Below, in pieces: positions 52,556 to 63,919 of a stretch of DNA of 64,000 nt (position 1 is its first letter; every line of letters begins with the position of its first letter). The position numbers were made by a program, and so were the translations under genes. The notes beneath the pieces were generated by a model, which saw only the letters and a program-made list of their open reading frames with translations, searched no databases and was not told the origin of the DNA. Source of the stretch: Ewingella americana ATCC 33852 (GTDB lineage Bacteria; Pseudomonadota; Gammaproteobacteria; Enterobacterales; Enterobacteriaceae); contig NZ_JMPJ01000053.1 of NCBI RefSeq assembly GCF_000735345.1, positions 124,001 through 188,000 on the forward strand. Reading direction: 5' to 3'.

Positions 52556-53323
52556 TTAATGCGCAATGATTCCCGGTGCGGCACTCAGCCAGCGCTGATT
52601 TTCTAGGTTATGCATCTGAAAATTCACGCCAAATATGCCAGAAAGCGCCTCGGGTTGCATAATATTTATACAATCACCTGCCGCCAGCACCTGCCCGGCT
52701 TTCATTAGCCAGACAATGCCCGCGTGGTGCAGGGTATGGTTGAGGTCATGGTCGCTCATAATGGCAATTCTGCCACTGGCGCAATAGTGGTCGATCAGGC
52801 CATCCAGAGCCTGCTGTTGAGCTACATCGAGGCTGTTCATCGGCTCATCCAGCAGCAAAAGTTGGCTTTGCGGATTGAGCGTCGGCCAGACTTGCAACAA
52901 CGTCGCGGCCAGCCTGACGCGCTGCCACTCGCCGCCAGAAAGGCGCGTCACCGGGCGATGGAGCTTATCCTCCAAATGCAGTTCGCGGGTTAAATGCGCG
53001 ACGGTGCTTGCGACCAATGCAGCTTCGGCCATGGCGGGCTGATGCAGCGACAAATACTGGAACACCGGCATCATGGATATCGGCGCGGACTGCTGGCACA
53101 GATACCCTCTCCGTCTGGCCAGTTGCGGCCCGGAAAGGGTATCCAATGATTGCCCCGCAAGGCTGACGCCCCCTGCTCCCTGAAGCAAACCCGCCATGCG
53201 GGCCAATAAGCTGCTCTTCCCCGCGCCGTTCGGCCCGACAATATGGACGCGGCTGCCCGCCTCCACTTGGGTGGAAAAAGCCCGCAGCCGCTCGGCTACG
53301 CTCAGGTTATTGCATTCCAGCAT
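52556..53323 (-). CDS. btuD: vitamin B12 ABC transporter ATPase BtuD
   Basis: ATPase of the BtuCD-F cobalamin importer, 255 aa (E. coli 249). It has Walker [10 protein letters not shown], signature LSGGEWQRVRLAATLLQ, Walker B QLLLLDEPMNSLD, and the H-loop MSDHDLNHT. It lies 19 bases after btuE and appears intact, although its permease partner btuC is frameshifted here. Confidence 0.94.
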   Translation of the reverse strand: MLECNNLSVAERLRAFSTQVEAGSRVHIVGPNGAGKSSLLARMAGLLQGAGGVSLAGQSLDTLSGPQLARRRGYLCQQSAPISMMPVFQYLSLHQPAMAEAALVASTVAHLTRELHLEDKLHRPVTRLSGGEWQRVRLAATLLQVWPTLNPQSQLLLLDEPMNSLDVAQQQALDGLIDHYCASGRIAIMSDHDLNHTLHHAGIVWLMKAGQVLAAGDCINIMQPEALSGIFGVNFQMHNLENQRWLSAAPGIIAH

Positions 53324-53342
53324 CAGCGTTTCGGCCCCTAAA

Positions 53343-53894
53343 TTACTTGGTTAATGCTTGTTTAACTGCACTAACCAACTGGGCATCTTCCGGGGTCATG
53401 TCTGGCGCGAAACGCTGGATCACGTCACCATCGCGGCTCACCAGGAATTTTTCGAAGTTCCACAGAATGTTGCCCGGCTGCGCGGGAGCACGGCCTTTGC
53501 TGGTCATGCGCGCCAAGAACTCGCTGCCTTCTGGCTCGAGCGCTTTTGGCTGAGCGGAGATCAGCGCCTTGTAAAGCGGGTGACGGTTCTCACCATTTAC
53601 TTCCAGCTTGCTGAACATGGGGAATTTCACGCCAAACTGGGTGGTACAGAAGCTGTGGATCTCTTCTTCGGTGCCCGGCTCTTGTGCGCCAAACTCATTG
53701 CACGGGAAGCCTAAGACTTCAAAACCTTGGCCGTGGAACTCTTCATACAGCTTTTCCAAACCGTCATATTGCTTGGTCAGGCCGCATTCGGACGCCACGT
53801 TAACCACCAGCAGCACGGAGCCTTTAAACTCGCCCAGCGTGGTTTTTTCGCCATTAATTTTTTTCAGTTCAACGTCAAAAATTGCATTACTCAT
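53343..53894 (-). CDS. btuE: glutathione/thioredoxin peroxidase BtuE
   Basis: Non-selenium glutathione-peroxidase-like enzyme, 183 aa, equal to E. coli. The peroxidatic residue is Cys37 in VNVASECGLT. LGFPCNEFGAQEPG and WNFEKFLVSRDG are conserved. Despite its name it is not required for B12 transport and acts on peroxides in the cytosol or periplasm. Confidence 0.95.
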   Translation of the reverse strand: MSNAIFDVELKKINGEKTTLGEFKGSVLLVVNVASECGLTKQYDGLEKLYEEFHGQGFEVLGFPCNEFGAQEPGTEEEIHSFCTTQFGVKFPMFSKLEVNGENRHPLYKALISAQPKALEPEGSEFLARMTSKGRAPAQPGNILWNFEKFLVSRDGDVIQRFAPDMTPEDAQLVSAVKQALTK

Positions 53895-53955
53895 GATTAT
53901 TTCCCGTTGTGATTTGCAGGTTTAGTGACTCGTTTTTCTTCAAAATCTATTCGAT

Positions 53956-54997
53956 TTAGGCGGACTTAAGCAGCAGCCAGATAAACAACGGCGCGCCCAA
54001 GGTCGCCGTGACGACGCCAATCGGCAATTCGGTCGAATAAAGCGCGATGCGCGCCAGCACGTCGGCGAGCAGCAGCACGCTGCCCCCGGCCAACGCGCAG
54101 GCGGGTAATAAATGTCTTTGATTGGTGATGCCGCACAGCCGCAATATATGAGGGATAACCAAGCCAACAAAGCCGATCACCCCGGCCAGCGCCACGCTCA
54201 GCCCGACAACCCAGCCGACAGCGAGCACCAGCAGGTTACGCCACAGGGCGACGGGCAGGCCCAACTGCCTGCGCCTGCGCCAAGCCGAGTGAAAGCAGAT
54301 TCAGCGATTTCCCTTGCACTATCATCCAGATCAGGGGCGGCAGCAGCATCAACCCCAGCCAGTATTGCCGCCAGTCTACCCCGCCGAAGCCGCCCATCAT
54401 CCAGTACATGAGCTGGCGTAAATCGAGGTTACTGCTGAAGTAAACCGCCCACGTCATCACCGCGCTGCACACGATGCCAATGGCAATGCCGACCAGCAGC
54501 AGGCGAGCATTGGCTAACAGCCGTTTGCTGGCGAAATAGAGCAAAATGAAAGTAGTGATCAGCGCCCCGGCGATGGCGGCAAGGCTTAAAATCCATACCG
54601 GCGTGAGGCCGTTGCCCAGCATCACGCACAGCACCAGCGCCACGCCCGCGCCATTGGCGACGCCCAGCAATCCCGGCTCAGCCAATGGGTTTTCAAACAG
54701 TGCCTGCATCACGGCTCCGGCCACGGCCAGCGCGCTTCCGACCAAAATCACCGCCAGCGCGCGAGGCATACGCAACTGCCAAACAAACAGCTGGTTTTGA
54801 GCTTCAAACCATTGAGTCGGCCACAGCCACTGCTCACCGGCACACAGGCTGAAGACAAACACCAGCAGCAGAAATCCCCCAAGCCCCCCTAGCCGCGCAT
54901 AGGCATGGCGACGCTGCTGGGACTCAAGCTGGCTGAAGGTGGGATTAGGGTTTAGCAATGAGGCATTATCCTGAGGCGATGTATGGCATTCGGCCAT
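53956..54997 (-). pseudogene. btuC: vitamin B12 permease BtuC, frameshifted
   Basis: FecCD-type permease gene split into two frames. The 5' part (54997 down to about 54260) encodes about 246 BtuC-like residues, including [19 protein letters not shown] and [15 protein letters not shown]. It then runs out of frame into VGPARRPVA and a stop. The 3' part continues in another frame with [15 protein letters not shown] to [16 protein letters not shown]. Removing one base of the GGGCC tract (54258-54262 on the minus strand) restores one frame of 346 residues (E. coli 326). This is either a recent inactivation or a sequencing/assembly error. No other damage is seen. Confidence 0.85.
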
Positions 54998-55091
54998 CAA
55001 TAAGTGAAAGCTATCCTACCGATATTAGTCGCTTAGCTCTATAGCCGCCTGCTCGATAGCCGCTGCTTTTTGTTTAGACGAAAAATCCAAT

Positions 55092-55126
55092 AAAAAAGCC
55101 GATAACACAATCATGTTATCGGCTTA
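55092..55126 (-). terminator. dat-ddc terminator
   Basis: The stem AGCCGATAACA/TGTTATCGGCT (about 55098-55124) has a short loop and is followed on the minus strand by TTTTTTA. Confidence 0.85.
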
Positions 55127-55152
55127 ATGGCAGTTCGCACGAGATGGGCGAA

Positions 55153-56643
55153 TTAGGCGTTCAGTAACTTCTGACCCGTGCTGTCAACCAGCGCCAGCAG
55201 CACCTGAATGTCTTCCAGCGTCACCGTTGGGTTCAGCAGAGTCAGTTTCAGGCAGGTTACGCCGTTAGACTCAGTCACGCCCACGTTGGCGCGGCCGGAA
55301 TCTAATAGGGCATCACCGATGCGTTGGTTAAGCAGTGCAACCGCTTGGTCACTCGCACCAGCCAACTGCTCTGGACGGTAACGGAACAGCACGCTCGCCA
55401 GCTGCGGCTTCATCACCAACTCAAGGGATGACTGCTCGGTCACGTACTGAGCCACTTCTTGAGCCAGCGTCACGCCGTGGTCGATGATTTCAGCGTATTG
55501 CTTCTGGCCCAAGGCTTCCAGACCCATCCACAGTTTCAACGCGTCGAAGCGACGGGTGGTCTGCAAGGATTTGGACACCAGATTCGGCACGCCCTGCGCT
55601 TCGTCAAATTCTGAGTTCAGGTAAGCCGCCTGATAGCGCATCAGCTCGTAATGGCGAGCTTCTTTCAGCAAGAACGCGCCACAGCTGATGGTCTGGAAGA
55701 ACTGCTTGTGGAAGTCCAGAGTAATGGAGTCCACCAGCTCAATGCCGTCCAGATAGTCGCGATACTTCTCGGACAGCAACAGCGCGCCGCCCCAAGCTGC
55801 ATCGACGTGAACCCAAATCTGCTGCTCGGCAGCCAGCTCGGCAATGGCACGCAGCGGGTCGATAGCGCCAGCGTCAGTGGTACCTGCGGTCGCCACGATA
55901 GCCAGAACCTGCTCGCCGTTGGCTTTCGCCTGCGCCAGCTTCTCGCGCAGATCGTTGAGATCCATGCGCGCAAATTCATCGGTTTTCACTAAGGTCACGG
56001 ACTGGTAGCCCAGACCCAGCAGCGCCATGTTCTTCTGCACGGAGAAATGGGCATTCTCGGAGCAGAAGACTTTAATTTTACGCAGGTTGCCGACTAAGCC
56101 ATCCTGCTGGATGGAGTGGCCCTGACGAGCGAAGAAAGCGTCACGCGCCAGCATCAGGCCCATCAGGTTACTTTGGGTGCCGCCGCTGGTGAAGACACCG
56201 GCGTCGCCAGCCTGATAACCCACTTGGGTACGCAGCCATTCAATCAGCTTCATCTCAATGATGGTGGCTGACGGGCTTTGGTCCCAAGAGTCCATGCTCT
56301 GGTTGGTGGCGTTAATCAACACTTCCGCAGCTTGGCTAACCACCAGACTTGGACAATGCAAATGCGCCACGCACTGTGGGTGATGCACGGACAGGCTGTC
56401 TTTTAAGAAGTATTCAATCGCACGTTCAATCGCTGCCTGATTGCCAAGGCCTTCAGGGTTGAAATCAAGCGTGATGCGCTCACGCAGTTCAGCGACGGTT
56501 TTGCCCTGATACATTTCTGGCTGCTGTAGCCACTGCACCACGGCCGCGCTGCTCTGCGCGATAGCCTGCTGGTAAGCCTCGGTGCTCTGCATCGAGGACG
56601 CCAGAATCGGGTTTAACTTGGACATTGTGTTCAACTGCTCCAT
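55153..56643 (-). CDS. ddc: L-2,4-diaminobutyrate decarboxylase
   Basis: PLP-dependent group II decarboxylase, 496 aa, converting L-2,4-diaminobutyrate to 1,3-diaminopropane. Cofactor residues include HVDAAWGG near 279-286 and Lys313 in LDFHKQFFQT. FTSGGTQSNL and ATAGTTDAGAIDPL are also typical. The start at 56643 directly abuts the dat stop (TAAATG). An alternative ATG at 56625 has a better-spaced GGAG. Pairing with dat supports this substrate over aromatic amino acids or glutamate. Confidence 0.9.
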   Translation of the reverse strand: MEQLNTMSKLNPILASSMQSTEAYQQAIAQSSAAVVQWLQQPEMYQGKTVAELRERITLDFNPEGLGNQAAIERAIEYFLKDSLSVHHPQCVAHLHCPSLVVSQAAEVLINATNQSMDSWDQSPSATIIEMKLIEWLRTQVGYQAGDAGVFTSGGTQSNLMGLMLARDAFFARQGHSIQQDGLVGNLRKIKVFCSENAHFSVQKNMALLGLGYQSVTLVKTDEFARMDLNDLREKLAQAKANGEQVLAIVATAGTTDAGAIDPLRAIAELAAEQQIWVHVDAAWGGALLLSEKYRDYLDGIELVDSITLDFHKQFFQTISCGAFLLKEARHYELMRYQAAYLNSEFDEAQGVPNLVSKSLQTTRRFDALKLWMGLEALGQKQYAEIIDHGVTLAQEVAQYVTEQSSLELVMKPQLASVLFRYRPEQLAGASDQAVALLNQRIGDALLDSGRANVGVTESNGVTCLKLTLLNPTVTLEDIQVLLALVDSTGQKLLNA

Positions 56644-58026
56644 TTAGACAGGCTTGATGCCAGCGGCTAACAAGGCCTGTTCAAATTTATCCAAGAATAC
56701 GCCCAGCTCTTCGTTAGTGATCAACAGAGAAGGCAACAGGCGCAGAACGCAACCGTTACGGCCGCCGCGTTCCAGAATCAAGCCTGCTTCGAAGCATTTT
56801 TTCTGCAGCAATGCGGACAACTGACCGTCAGCCGGATAGCAACCCATGTGGTCCTGAGGTTCGTTTGGCTTAACAATCTCGATACCCATCATCAAGCCCA
56901 GACCGCGGACATGACCAATCACCGGGTAGCGTTTTTGCATTTCGGCCAATCTTTCTTTCAGCCATTCGCCCTGCGCAGCCACTTTGTCAGCCACTTTCTG
57001 GTCTTTGAGGATCTTCAGCGTGGTCAGGCCGGTAGCCATCGCCAGCTGGTTGCCACGGAAAGTCCCGGTATGGTGGCCCGGTTCCCACGCGTCAAACTGC
57101 TTCTTGATACCCAGAACGGCTAATGGCAGACCGCCGCCGACGGCTTTCGACATCACGATGATGTCTGGCTCAATGCCTGCGTGTTCGAAGGCGAAGAACT
57201 TGCCGGTACGGGCAAAGCCAGCCTGAACTTCGTCGAGGATCAGCAGAATGCCGTGCTCTTGAGTCACTTTACGAATGCGCTGCAACCACTCAACCGGAGC
57301 CGGGTTAACCCCGCCCTCGCCTTGAACAGCTTCCAGAATGACCGCCGCAGGTTTGCGCACGCCACTCTCAACGTCATTGATCAGATTTTCAAAGTAGTAA
57401 GTTAATGCTTTTACGCCAGCATCGCCGCCGATACCCAGTGGGCAGCGGTACAGGTGCGGGTAAGGCATAAACTGAACTTCTGGCATCATGCCGTTAACCG
57501 CTTCTTTCGGAGACAGGTTACCCGTCACCGCCAGCGCACCGTGGGTCATCCCATGGTAGCCACCAGAGAAACTGATCACGCCACTGCGGCCAGTGTGTTT
57601 CTTCGCTAACTTCAGCGCAGCTTCAACCGCATCGGCACCCGATGGGCCAGTGAACTGCAGGCAGTACTCTTTACCCTGTCCCGGTAACAGCGACAGCAGG
57701 TATTCAGAGAACTGATCTTTCAACGGAGTTGTCAGATCAAGAGTATGTAACGGCAAGCCGCTGGTAATGACATTTTGTATGCTTTGCAACACATCCGGAT
57801 GGTTATGTCCTAAGGCTAGCGTTCCCGCGCCAGCAAGGCAGTCAAGATATTGATTATTCTCAACATCGGTGATCCAAACCCCTAGGGCTTTCGCAATTGC
57901 GAACGGCAATTTGCGTGGATAGCTCCTAACATTCGATTCAAATTCAGCTTGTCTCGCTAAATAGGCTTCATTGTTTCCGTTTAATGAATTCGCACCAAAA
58001 GTATCAATACGGACTTTATCCGTCAT
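56644..58026 (-). CDS. dat: L-2,4-diaminobutyrate:2-oxoglutarate aminotransferase
   Basis: Class III omega-aminotransferase, 460 aa from the ATG at 58026 behind AGGAGAG. A second ATG three bases earlier and a longer frame to 58095 exist. It forms L-2,4-diaminobutyrate from aspartate semialdehyde and glutamate. Motifs are [47 protein letters not shown] and the PLP lysine in [17 protein letters not shown]. It is co-transcribed with ddc. Confidence 0.9.
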   Translation of the reverse strand: MTDKVRIDTFGANSLNGNNEAYLARQAEFESNVRSYPRKLPFAIAKALGVWITDVENNQYLDCLAGAGTLALGHNHPDVLQSIQNVITSGLPLHTLDLTTPLKDQFSEYLLSLLPGQGKEYCLQFTGPSGADAVEAALKLAKKHTGRSGVISFSGGYHGMTHGALAVTGNLSPKEAVNGMMPEVQFMPYPHLYRCPLGIGGDAGVKALTYYFENLINDVESGVRKPAAVILEAVQGEGGVNPAPVEWLQRIRKVTQEHGILLILDEVQAGFARTGKFFAFEHAGIEPDIIVMSKAVGGGLPLAVLGIKKQFDAWEPGHHTGTFRGNQLAMATGLTTLKILKDQKVADKVAAQGEWLKERLAEMQKRYPVIGHVRGLGLMMGIEIVKPNEPQDHMGCYPADGQLSALLQKKCFEAGLILERGGRNGCVLRLLPSLLITNEELGVFLDKFEQALLAAGIKPV

Positions 58027-58404
58027 CATATCTCTCCTACAACTGGGGGTTATCGCTAACGCCAAAGTTGAATAAATGAATAAATAATTAATCACAGTGT
58101 GTAAAACGCGGCCAATATATGGCTTTTTAGCCCTAGGCTCAATAATTTATTTTGTTAAGGTTTGTTTATAATTTTTCTTATACGAATCAATAAATTGGCC
58201 GTTAATTGACCACGTTAAATCTGATAGAGCCGTGATGCGTAATCCGAACGGCTATAAAAATGCCTTTCAATCAGCTAGATGGCGACCTTAAAGGGTTTAT
58301 AACTCAGGGATTAAAACCGGGTTTTGCGGGGTAAAAACGGGGGAAATACGCACAAAAAAGCATCTTTTGTAGCCGGTACGACGTACCGGCTAACTGATTA
58401 GAGA
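58027..58404. other. gap upstream of dat with terminal hairpin
   Basis: 378 bp, AT-rich near dat. A perfect 10-bp hairpin TAGCCGGTAC/GTACCGGCTA (58370-58379 with 58383-58392) follows the next gene and, on the minus strand, leads into an interrupted T-rich tract (CAAAAGATGCTTTTTT). It probably ends that gene. No other gene seen. Confidence 0.5.
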
Positions 58405-58776
58405 TTAACCGCGTGGTCCCTGTGGCGGAATGGGCTGCCGATTATCTTCGTGCCAGCCGTCTGGATGCGGCCTACCCTGATCGTGAGGCTGGCCGTGTTG
58501 ATAGTGCACCGGTCTTGGCGGCGGTGGCGGAGCGGGCTGCCAGCGGTCACCGCGCCAGTACATGCCTCGGCTGTTGCGTTCGCCCACATAGTGTCCTTGA
58601 TGCGCATGCCACCACTGCGGCGCTCGCCAGTCATAGCCGTCCCAGTAGTACCCACGATGGTCCTGATCGCCAATGTGCAGCGTCACCCCCGGCGTGTTGA
58701 TGTCTACCACCACGTTGGCCTGCGCAACCACGGGTAAGGCCAGTACACAGCATAAGAGTAAGAATGATTTATTCAT
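58405..58776 (-). CDS. DUF2502-like small periplasmic protein
   Basis: 123 aa from the ATG at 58776, behind AAGGCGGA. The signal peptide ends VVAQA/NVVVD (about residue 21). The mature N-terminal half reads VTLHIGDQDHRGYYWDGYDWR, close to the DUF2502 (YpeC-type) pattern of a strand followed by an IGDxDxxGxYWDG motif. The C-terminal half is Pro/His/Gln-rich (PAPPPPPRPVHYQHGQPHDQ) and probably disordered. Function is unknown. A secreted envelope protein is the only safe statement. Confidence 0.7.
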   Translation of the reverse strand: MNKSFLLLCCVLALPVVAQANVVVDINTPGVTLHIGDQDHRGYYWDGYDWRAPQWWHAHQGHYVGERNSRGMYWRGDRWQPAPPPPPRPVHYQHGQPHDQGRPHPDGWHEDNRQPIPPQGPRG

Positions 58777-59049
58777 GGTATCCGCCTTATTAGTTTGCGT
58801 CGTGCTCAAGGCAAAACTTATAACAAGGGGAATTAAATAGGCTATCGGATAACGGGAGTTTTGCGGTTAACTTTCTTCTTGCTTACTCAATTAAAACAAA
58901 TGTATCTCAGGGGAAATAAATAATTAAATTGGCCAAGAATAACTCGACAAATATTATAGTAGCCTTAACAGATCTTAACGCTAGCCTGACAACAATCTGA
59001 CGGCCATCTATTTATACTGAGAGCGTCTCTTCAGATAAAGGATATTTCC

Positions 59050-59193
59050 ATGCGTAGATTATTAGCTTTCGTTGGCGTTGCTCTGGTGGTCATGAGCCTG
59101 AGCGGCTGCATCTTCCCCGGCCCTTACGACCACGGCGGCTACCATGGTGGTTATCATCGCGGTTACTACGGCCATCCTTACTACTGGCATTAA
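59050..59193 (+). CDS. 47-residue His/Tyr/Gly-rich lipoprotein
   Basis: A short gene with AAGGA seven bases before the ATG. Residues 1-19 form a signal sequence (MRRLLAFVGVALVVMSLSG) ending at lipobox LSGC, so Cys20 should be lipidated. The mature 28 residues contain seven Tyr, seven Gly and five His (repeats of the type GGYHGGYHRGYYGH) and end WH. It has its own UUCG-loop terminator at 59251, which supports a real transcript. I do not recognise a named family. Metal binding is a possibility from composition only. Confidence 0.72.
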   Translation: MRRLLAFVGVALVVMSLSGCIFPGPYDHGGYHGGYHRGYYGHPYYWH

Positions 59194-59250
59194 TTTATTC
59201 GGTTATTGCTCACTGGCATGAGCAAGAAACGCATCAATTATTTCTTCATC

Positions 59251-59272
59251 AAGGGACTTCGGTCCCTTTTTG
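59251..59272 (+). terminator. terminator after small lipoprotein gene
   Basis: The stem AAGGGAC/GTCCCTT (59251-59257 with 59262-59268) with a stable TTCG tetraloop and a T run. The 308-bp interval to ihfA otherwise contains only the ihfA terminator. Confidence 0.88.
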
Positions 59273-59460
59273 TTTATTTAACTTTTCACTTATTCAAATC
59301 AGCAAAAGTTTTTAAATAAAAACTCGCGGCCGATGAAATTAATCTATCAGACTATTCCTGAAGCCTAAAGTCTCTTAACGCTATTTTTTCGAACTCTATT
59401 GAAAATCTTTAAAAAGGATATTTAGGAAAAAGACGAATCTGGCTTTGAAGCGCGAAAGCA

Positions 59461-59491
59461 TAAAAAAAAGGCCGCTTTCGCGACCTTTTTG
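59461..59491 (-). terminator. ihfA terminator
   Basis: The minus-strand stem AAAAGGTCGC/GCGGCCTTTT (one G-U pair) with a GAAA tetraloop is followed by T residues. Confidence 0.85.
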
Positions 59492-59501
59492 ACCAACTCA
59501 C

Positions 59502-59798
59502 TTACTCTTTTGGAGTGGCATTCTCAACCCGGCTTTTCAACTTCTGTCCCGGACGGAAAGTCACCACACGGCGCGCCGTGATTGGGATATCTTCGCCGGT
59601 TTTCGGGTTACGTCCCGGACGTTGGTTTTTGTCACGCAGATCAAAATTGCCAAAACCAGACAATTTAACTTGTTCGCCATTCTCCAAAGCGCGACGCACT
59701 TCTTCGAAAAACAGTTCGACCAGGTCTTTGGCATCCCGTTTGCTAAGCCCAAGCTTCTCAAACAGGTGTTCTGACATTTCAGCTTTAGTAAGCGCCAT
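59502..59798 (-). CDS. ihfA: integration host factor subunit alpha
   Basis: HU/IHF-family DNA-bending protein, 98 aa (E. coli 99). [35 protein letters not shown] is the dimerisation region. The beta-arm [20 protein letters not shown] carries the intercalating Pro. It is encoded 4 bases after pheT, giving the usual pheST-ihfA transcript. It is needed with IhfB for recombination, replication and many promoters. Confidence 0.98.
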   Translation of the reverse strand: MALTKAEMSEHLFEKLGLSKRDAKDLVELFFEEVRRALENGEQVKLSGFGNFDLRDKNQRPGRNPKTGEDIPITARRVVTFRPGQKLKSRVENATPKE

Positions 59799-59802
59799 AG
59801 GT

Positions 59803-62190
59803 TCAATCCCTCAAGGATGCTTGGAATCGCTGTTTTAGAGCCTCTACGCATTTTGCAACGGTAGCGGCGATCTCCTCTTCTTCCAGTGTACGAGCGGTAT
59901 CCTGCAATACCAGACTGATGGCCAAACTTTTATAGCCTTCAGTCACGCCCTTCCCACGGTACACGTCAAATAAGTTTACGCCAACTACCTGATTTGCGCC
60001 AACTTTCTTACACTCTGCCAAAATATCGTCTGCGGCAACGTTTTCAGCCACTACAACGGCGATGTCGCGACGGTTAGCTGGGAAGCGGGAAACCTCCTTC
60101 GCATCAGGCAGAATGCGGTCTGCGACCTTATTCCACAGCATTTCGAACACTACTGTGCGACCGTTCAAGTCCAGCTTACGTTCCAGCTCTGGGTGTACTA
60201 CACCAATGAAACCAATACGTTCGCCGCGTAAATAAATTGCTGCGCTCTGCCCCGGATGCAGTGCTGGGTTCACTTCAGCCTTGAACTGAACATCATCCAA
60301 TTTGCCGGTAAGCTCAAGAATCGCCTCAAGATCGCCCTTCAAATCGTAGTAGTCAACTGCCTGACGCGCCAGATCCCAATGCTCTTCATTTTTGTTACCT
60401 GCGATCACGCCAGACAGCATGACGTCCTGACGGATACCCAAATCAGCTTGAGTATCAGGAACAAAGCGCAGGCCGCTTTCGAAAATACGCACGCGGTTCT
60501 GCTGGCGATTCTGGTTATAAACCACTGAAGTCAGCAAGCCAGTCCACAGAGAAAGGCGCATAGCTGACATTTCTACTGAGATTGGGCTTGGCAGAATCAG
60601 GGCTTCTTCGCCCGGATGCAGCAAATTCTGAATTTTCGGGTCAACGAAGCTGTAGGTGATAGCTTCCTGGAAGCCGCGGTCCACCAGCAGGTTTTTCACG
60701 CGCTTCAGGGACAAATCGGCTTCGCGATGTTTAGTCATTTCCAGATTAGCCTTAACCGGCACATCAGGAATGTTGTTGTAGCCATAGACGCGGGCCACTT
60801 CTTCGACCAAATCTTCTTCGATTTGCATATCGAAACGCCAGCTTGGCGCGACCGCCGTCCAGCTTGCGCCGTGATGTTCAACTTTGCAGCCAAGGCGGGT
60901 CAGAATGTCGGTAACCTGTGCATCTTCAACGTGATGACCAATCAGGCGATCCAGTTTTTCACGACGCAACTCAATGGTAGCGGCTTTTGGCAAGTCTTTT
61001 TCAGAGGTGACATCGATAACCGGACCAGCCTGACCGCCACAAATCTCCAGCAGCAGCGCAGTGGCGCGAGCCATGGCTTTGAATTGCAGCTGTGGGTCAA
61101 CGCCACGCTCGTAGCGATGGGATGCATCAGTATGCAGGCCCTGACGGCGCGCGCGGCCGGTGATAGACAGCGGGTTGAAGAAGGCGCTTTCCAGCAGGAC
61201 GTCCTGCGTCTCTTCATTCACACCTGAGTGCTCACCGCCGAAAATGCCGCCCATGGCTAAGGCTTTCTCGTGGTCAGCGATCACCAGCGTGTCGTCATTC
61301 AGCTTGGCTTTGGTGCCATCAAGCAGGGTCAGCGCTTCATCTTTCTTCGCCAGACGCACAACGATGCCGCCCTGAATGCGATTTAAGTCGAAGGCGTGCA
61401 TTGGCTGGCCGAGTTCCAGCAGCACGTAGTTGGTGATATCAACCACGGGGTCAATGGAACGAATGCCGCAACGACGCAGCTTTTCACGCATCCACAGTGG
61501 CGTAGCGGCTTTAACGTTAATGCCTTTGACTACGCGGCCAAGATAACGCGGGCAGGCTTCGGTCGCCTGAACCTCAATAGGCAGAACGTCGCTGATGGTC
61601 GCCGCAACAGGCGACATATCCGGCTCGTTCAATGCCAGTTGGTTAATCACCGCCACGTCGCGAGCCACGCCGATGATACCTAGGCAATCAGCGCGGTTTG
61701 GAGTCACGCTGATTTCAATGGTGGTGTCATCCAGTTTCAAGAATTCACGGATGTCAGTACCGATCGGCGCGTCCAGCGGCAGCTCAATGATACCGTCGTG
61801 ATCGTCGGTAATACCCAGCTCGGAGAAGGAGCACAGCATGCCTTCTGAAGGCTCACCGCGCAGTTTCGCAGCCTTGATTTTGAAGTCGCCCGGCAATACC
61901 GCGCCGACGGTGGCTACTGCCACTTTCAGGCCCTGACGGCAGTTCGGTGCGCCACAAACGATGTCCAGCAGGCGATCGCCGCCGACGTTGACTTTTGTCA
62001 CGCGCAGTTTGTCGGCGTTCGGGTGCTGGCCGCACTCAACCACTTCACCTACGACAACGCCGTTAAAGGCACCGGCGACAGGCTCCACGCCGTCGACTTC
62101 TAGCCCGGCCATGGTGATCTGGTCGGATAATGCTTCGCTGCTGATGGCTGGGTTTACCCATTCACGCAACCAAAGTTCGCTGAATTTCAT
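59803..62190 (-). CDS. pheT: phenylalanyl-tRNA synthetase beta subunit
   Basis: Editing and tRNA-binding subunit of the alpha2beta2 enzyme, 795 aa, equal to E. coli. In order: an N-terminal B1 domain and tRNA-binding OB fold ([19 protein letters not shown]), the B3/B4 editing domain, the B5 DNA-binding-like fold, the catalytic-like core, and the C-terminal FDX-ACB domain ([18 protein letters not shown]). It lies 14 bases after pheS. Confidence 0.98.
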   Translation of the reverse strand: MKFSELWLREWVNPAISSEALSDQITMAGLEVDGVEPVAGAFNGVVVGEVVECGQHPNADKLRVTKVNVGGDRLLDIVCGAPNCRQGLKVAVATVGAVLPGDFKIKAAKLRGEPSEGMLCSFSELGITDDHDGIIELPLDAPIGTDIREFLKLDDTTIEISVTPNRADCLGIIGVARDVAVINQLALNEPDMSPVAATISDVLPIEVQATEACPRYLGRVVKGINVKAATPLWMREKLRRCGIRSIDPVVDITNYVLLELGQPMHAFDLNRIQGGIVVRLAKKDEALTLLDGTKAKLNDDTLVIADHEKALAMGGIFGGEHSGVNEETQDVLLESAFFNPLSITGRARRQGLHTDASHRYERGVDPQLQFKAMARATALLLEICGGQAGPVIDVTSEKDLPKAATIELRREKLDRLIGHHVEDAQVTDILTRLGCKVEHHGASWTAVAPSWRFDMQIEEDLVEEVARVYGYNNIPDVPVKANLEMTKHREADLSLKRVKNLLVDRGFQEAITYSFVDPKIQNLLHPGEEALILPSPISVEMSAMRLSLWTGLLTSVVYNQNRQQNRVRIFESGLRFVPDTQADLGIRQDVMLSGVIAGNKNEEHWDLARQAVDYYDLKGDLEAILELTGKLDDVQFKAEVNPALHPGQSAAIYLRGERIGFIGVVHPELERKLDLNGRTVVFEMLWNKVADRILPDAKEVSRFPANRRDIAVVVAENVAADDILAECKKVGANQVVGVNLFDVYRGKGVTEGYKSLAISLVLQDTARTLEEEEIAATVAKCVEALKQRFQASLRD

Positions 62191-62204
62191 GTGATATTCC
62201 CGCC

Positions 62205-63239
<1,035 letters not shown>

Positions 63240-63291
63240 TTATCAGGGGCGCGCGTTAAGCCCTGAACTTTAGTAAATAAAGAACAGATAC

Positions 63292-63316
63292 AAAAAAGCC
63301 TCCACGAGGGAGGCTT
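63292..63316 (-). promoter_or_regulatory. pheST attenuator (terminator hairpin)
   Basis: The minus-strand stem AAGCCTCC/GGAGGCTT (63316-63309 with 63303-63296) with a 5-base loop, followed by TTTTTT. It lies between pheM and pheS and ends transcription when pheM is translated efficiently. Part of its left arm can pair upstream to form the antiterminator, as known in E. coli. Confidence 0.85.
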
Positions 63317-63363
63317 AGGCGCTACTTTTCGTTTCTTCTCTTACGCGCGAAAGCCTTCCTGAA

Positions 63364-63408
63364 TCAGGCGCTAAAGTAAAAAAAGAAACGGAAAATAGCA
63401 GTGTTCAT
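63364..63408 (-). CDS. pheM: pheST operon leader peptide
   Basis: A 14-residue leader peptide, [14 protein letters not shown], starting at the ATG at 63408. It has five Phe, four of them within FRFFFYF. E. coli PheM is [14 protein letters not shown], also 14 residues. Ribosome stalling at the Phe codons when charged tRNA-Phe is scarce favours the antiterminator and raises pheST expression. Confidence 0.93.
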   Translation of the reverse strand: [14 protein letters not shown]

Positions 63409-63485
63409 GCTTGCGTTACCTTGTTGATGCTCAGTTTGCTGGCGTTAATGTCACACAGTGAGATGACAACTTGACTGATTATAAA

Positions 63486-63515
63486 CAAAAAAGAGGGAGC
63501 AAGCTCCCTCTTTTT
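63486..63515 (-). terminator. hairpin after rplT
   Basis: The stem GAGGGAGC/GCTCCCTC with an AA turn and A/T runs on both sides (63488-63515), just downstream of the rplT stop. It separates infC-rpmI-rplT from pheMST. Confidence 0.88.
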
Positions 63516-63522
63516 AGCTGAC

Positions 63523-63894
<372 letters not shown>

Positions 63895-63919
63895 TTATTC
63901 TTGATTAAAAAAAGTGTAT

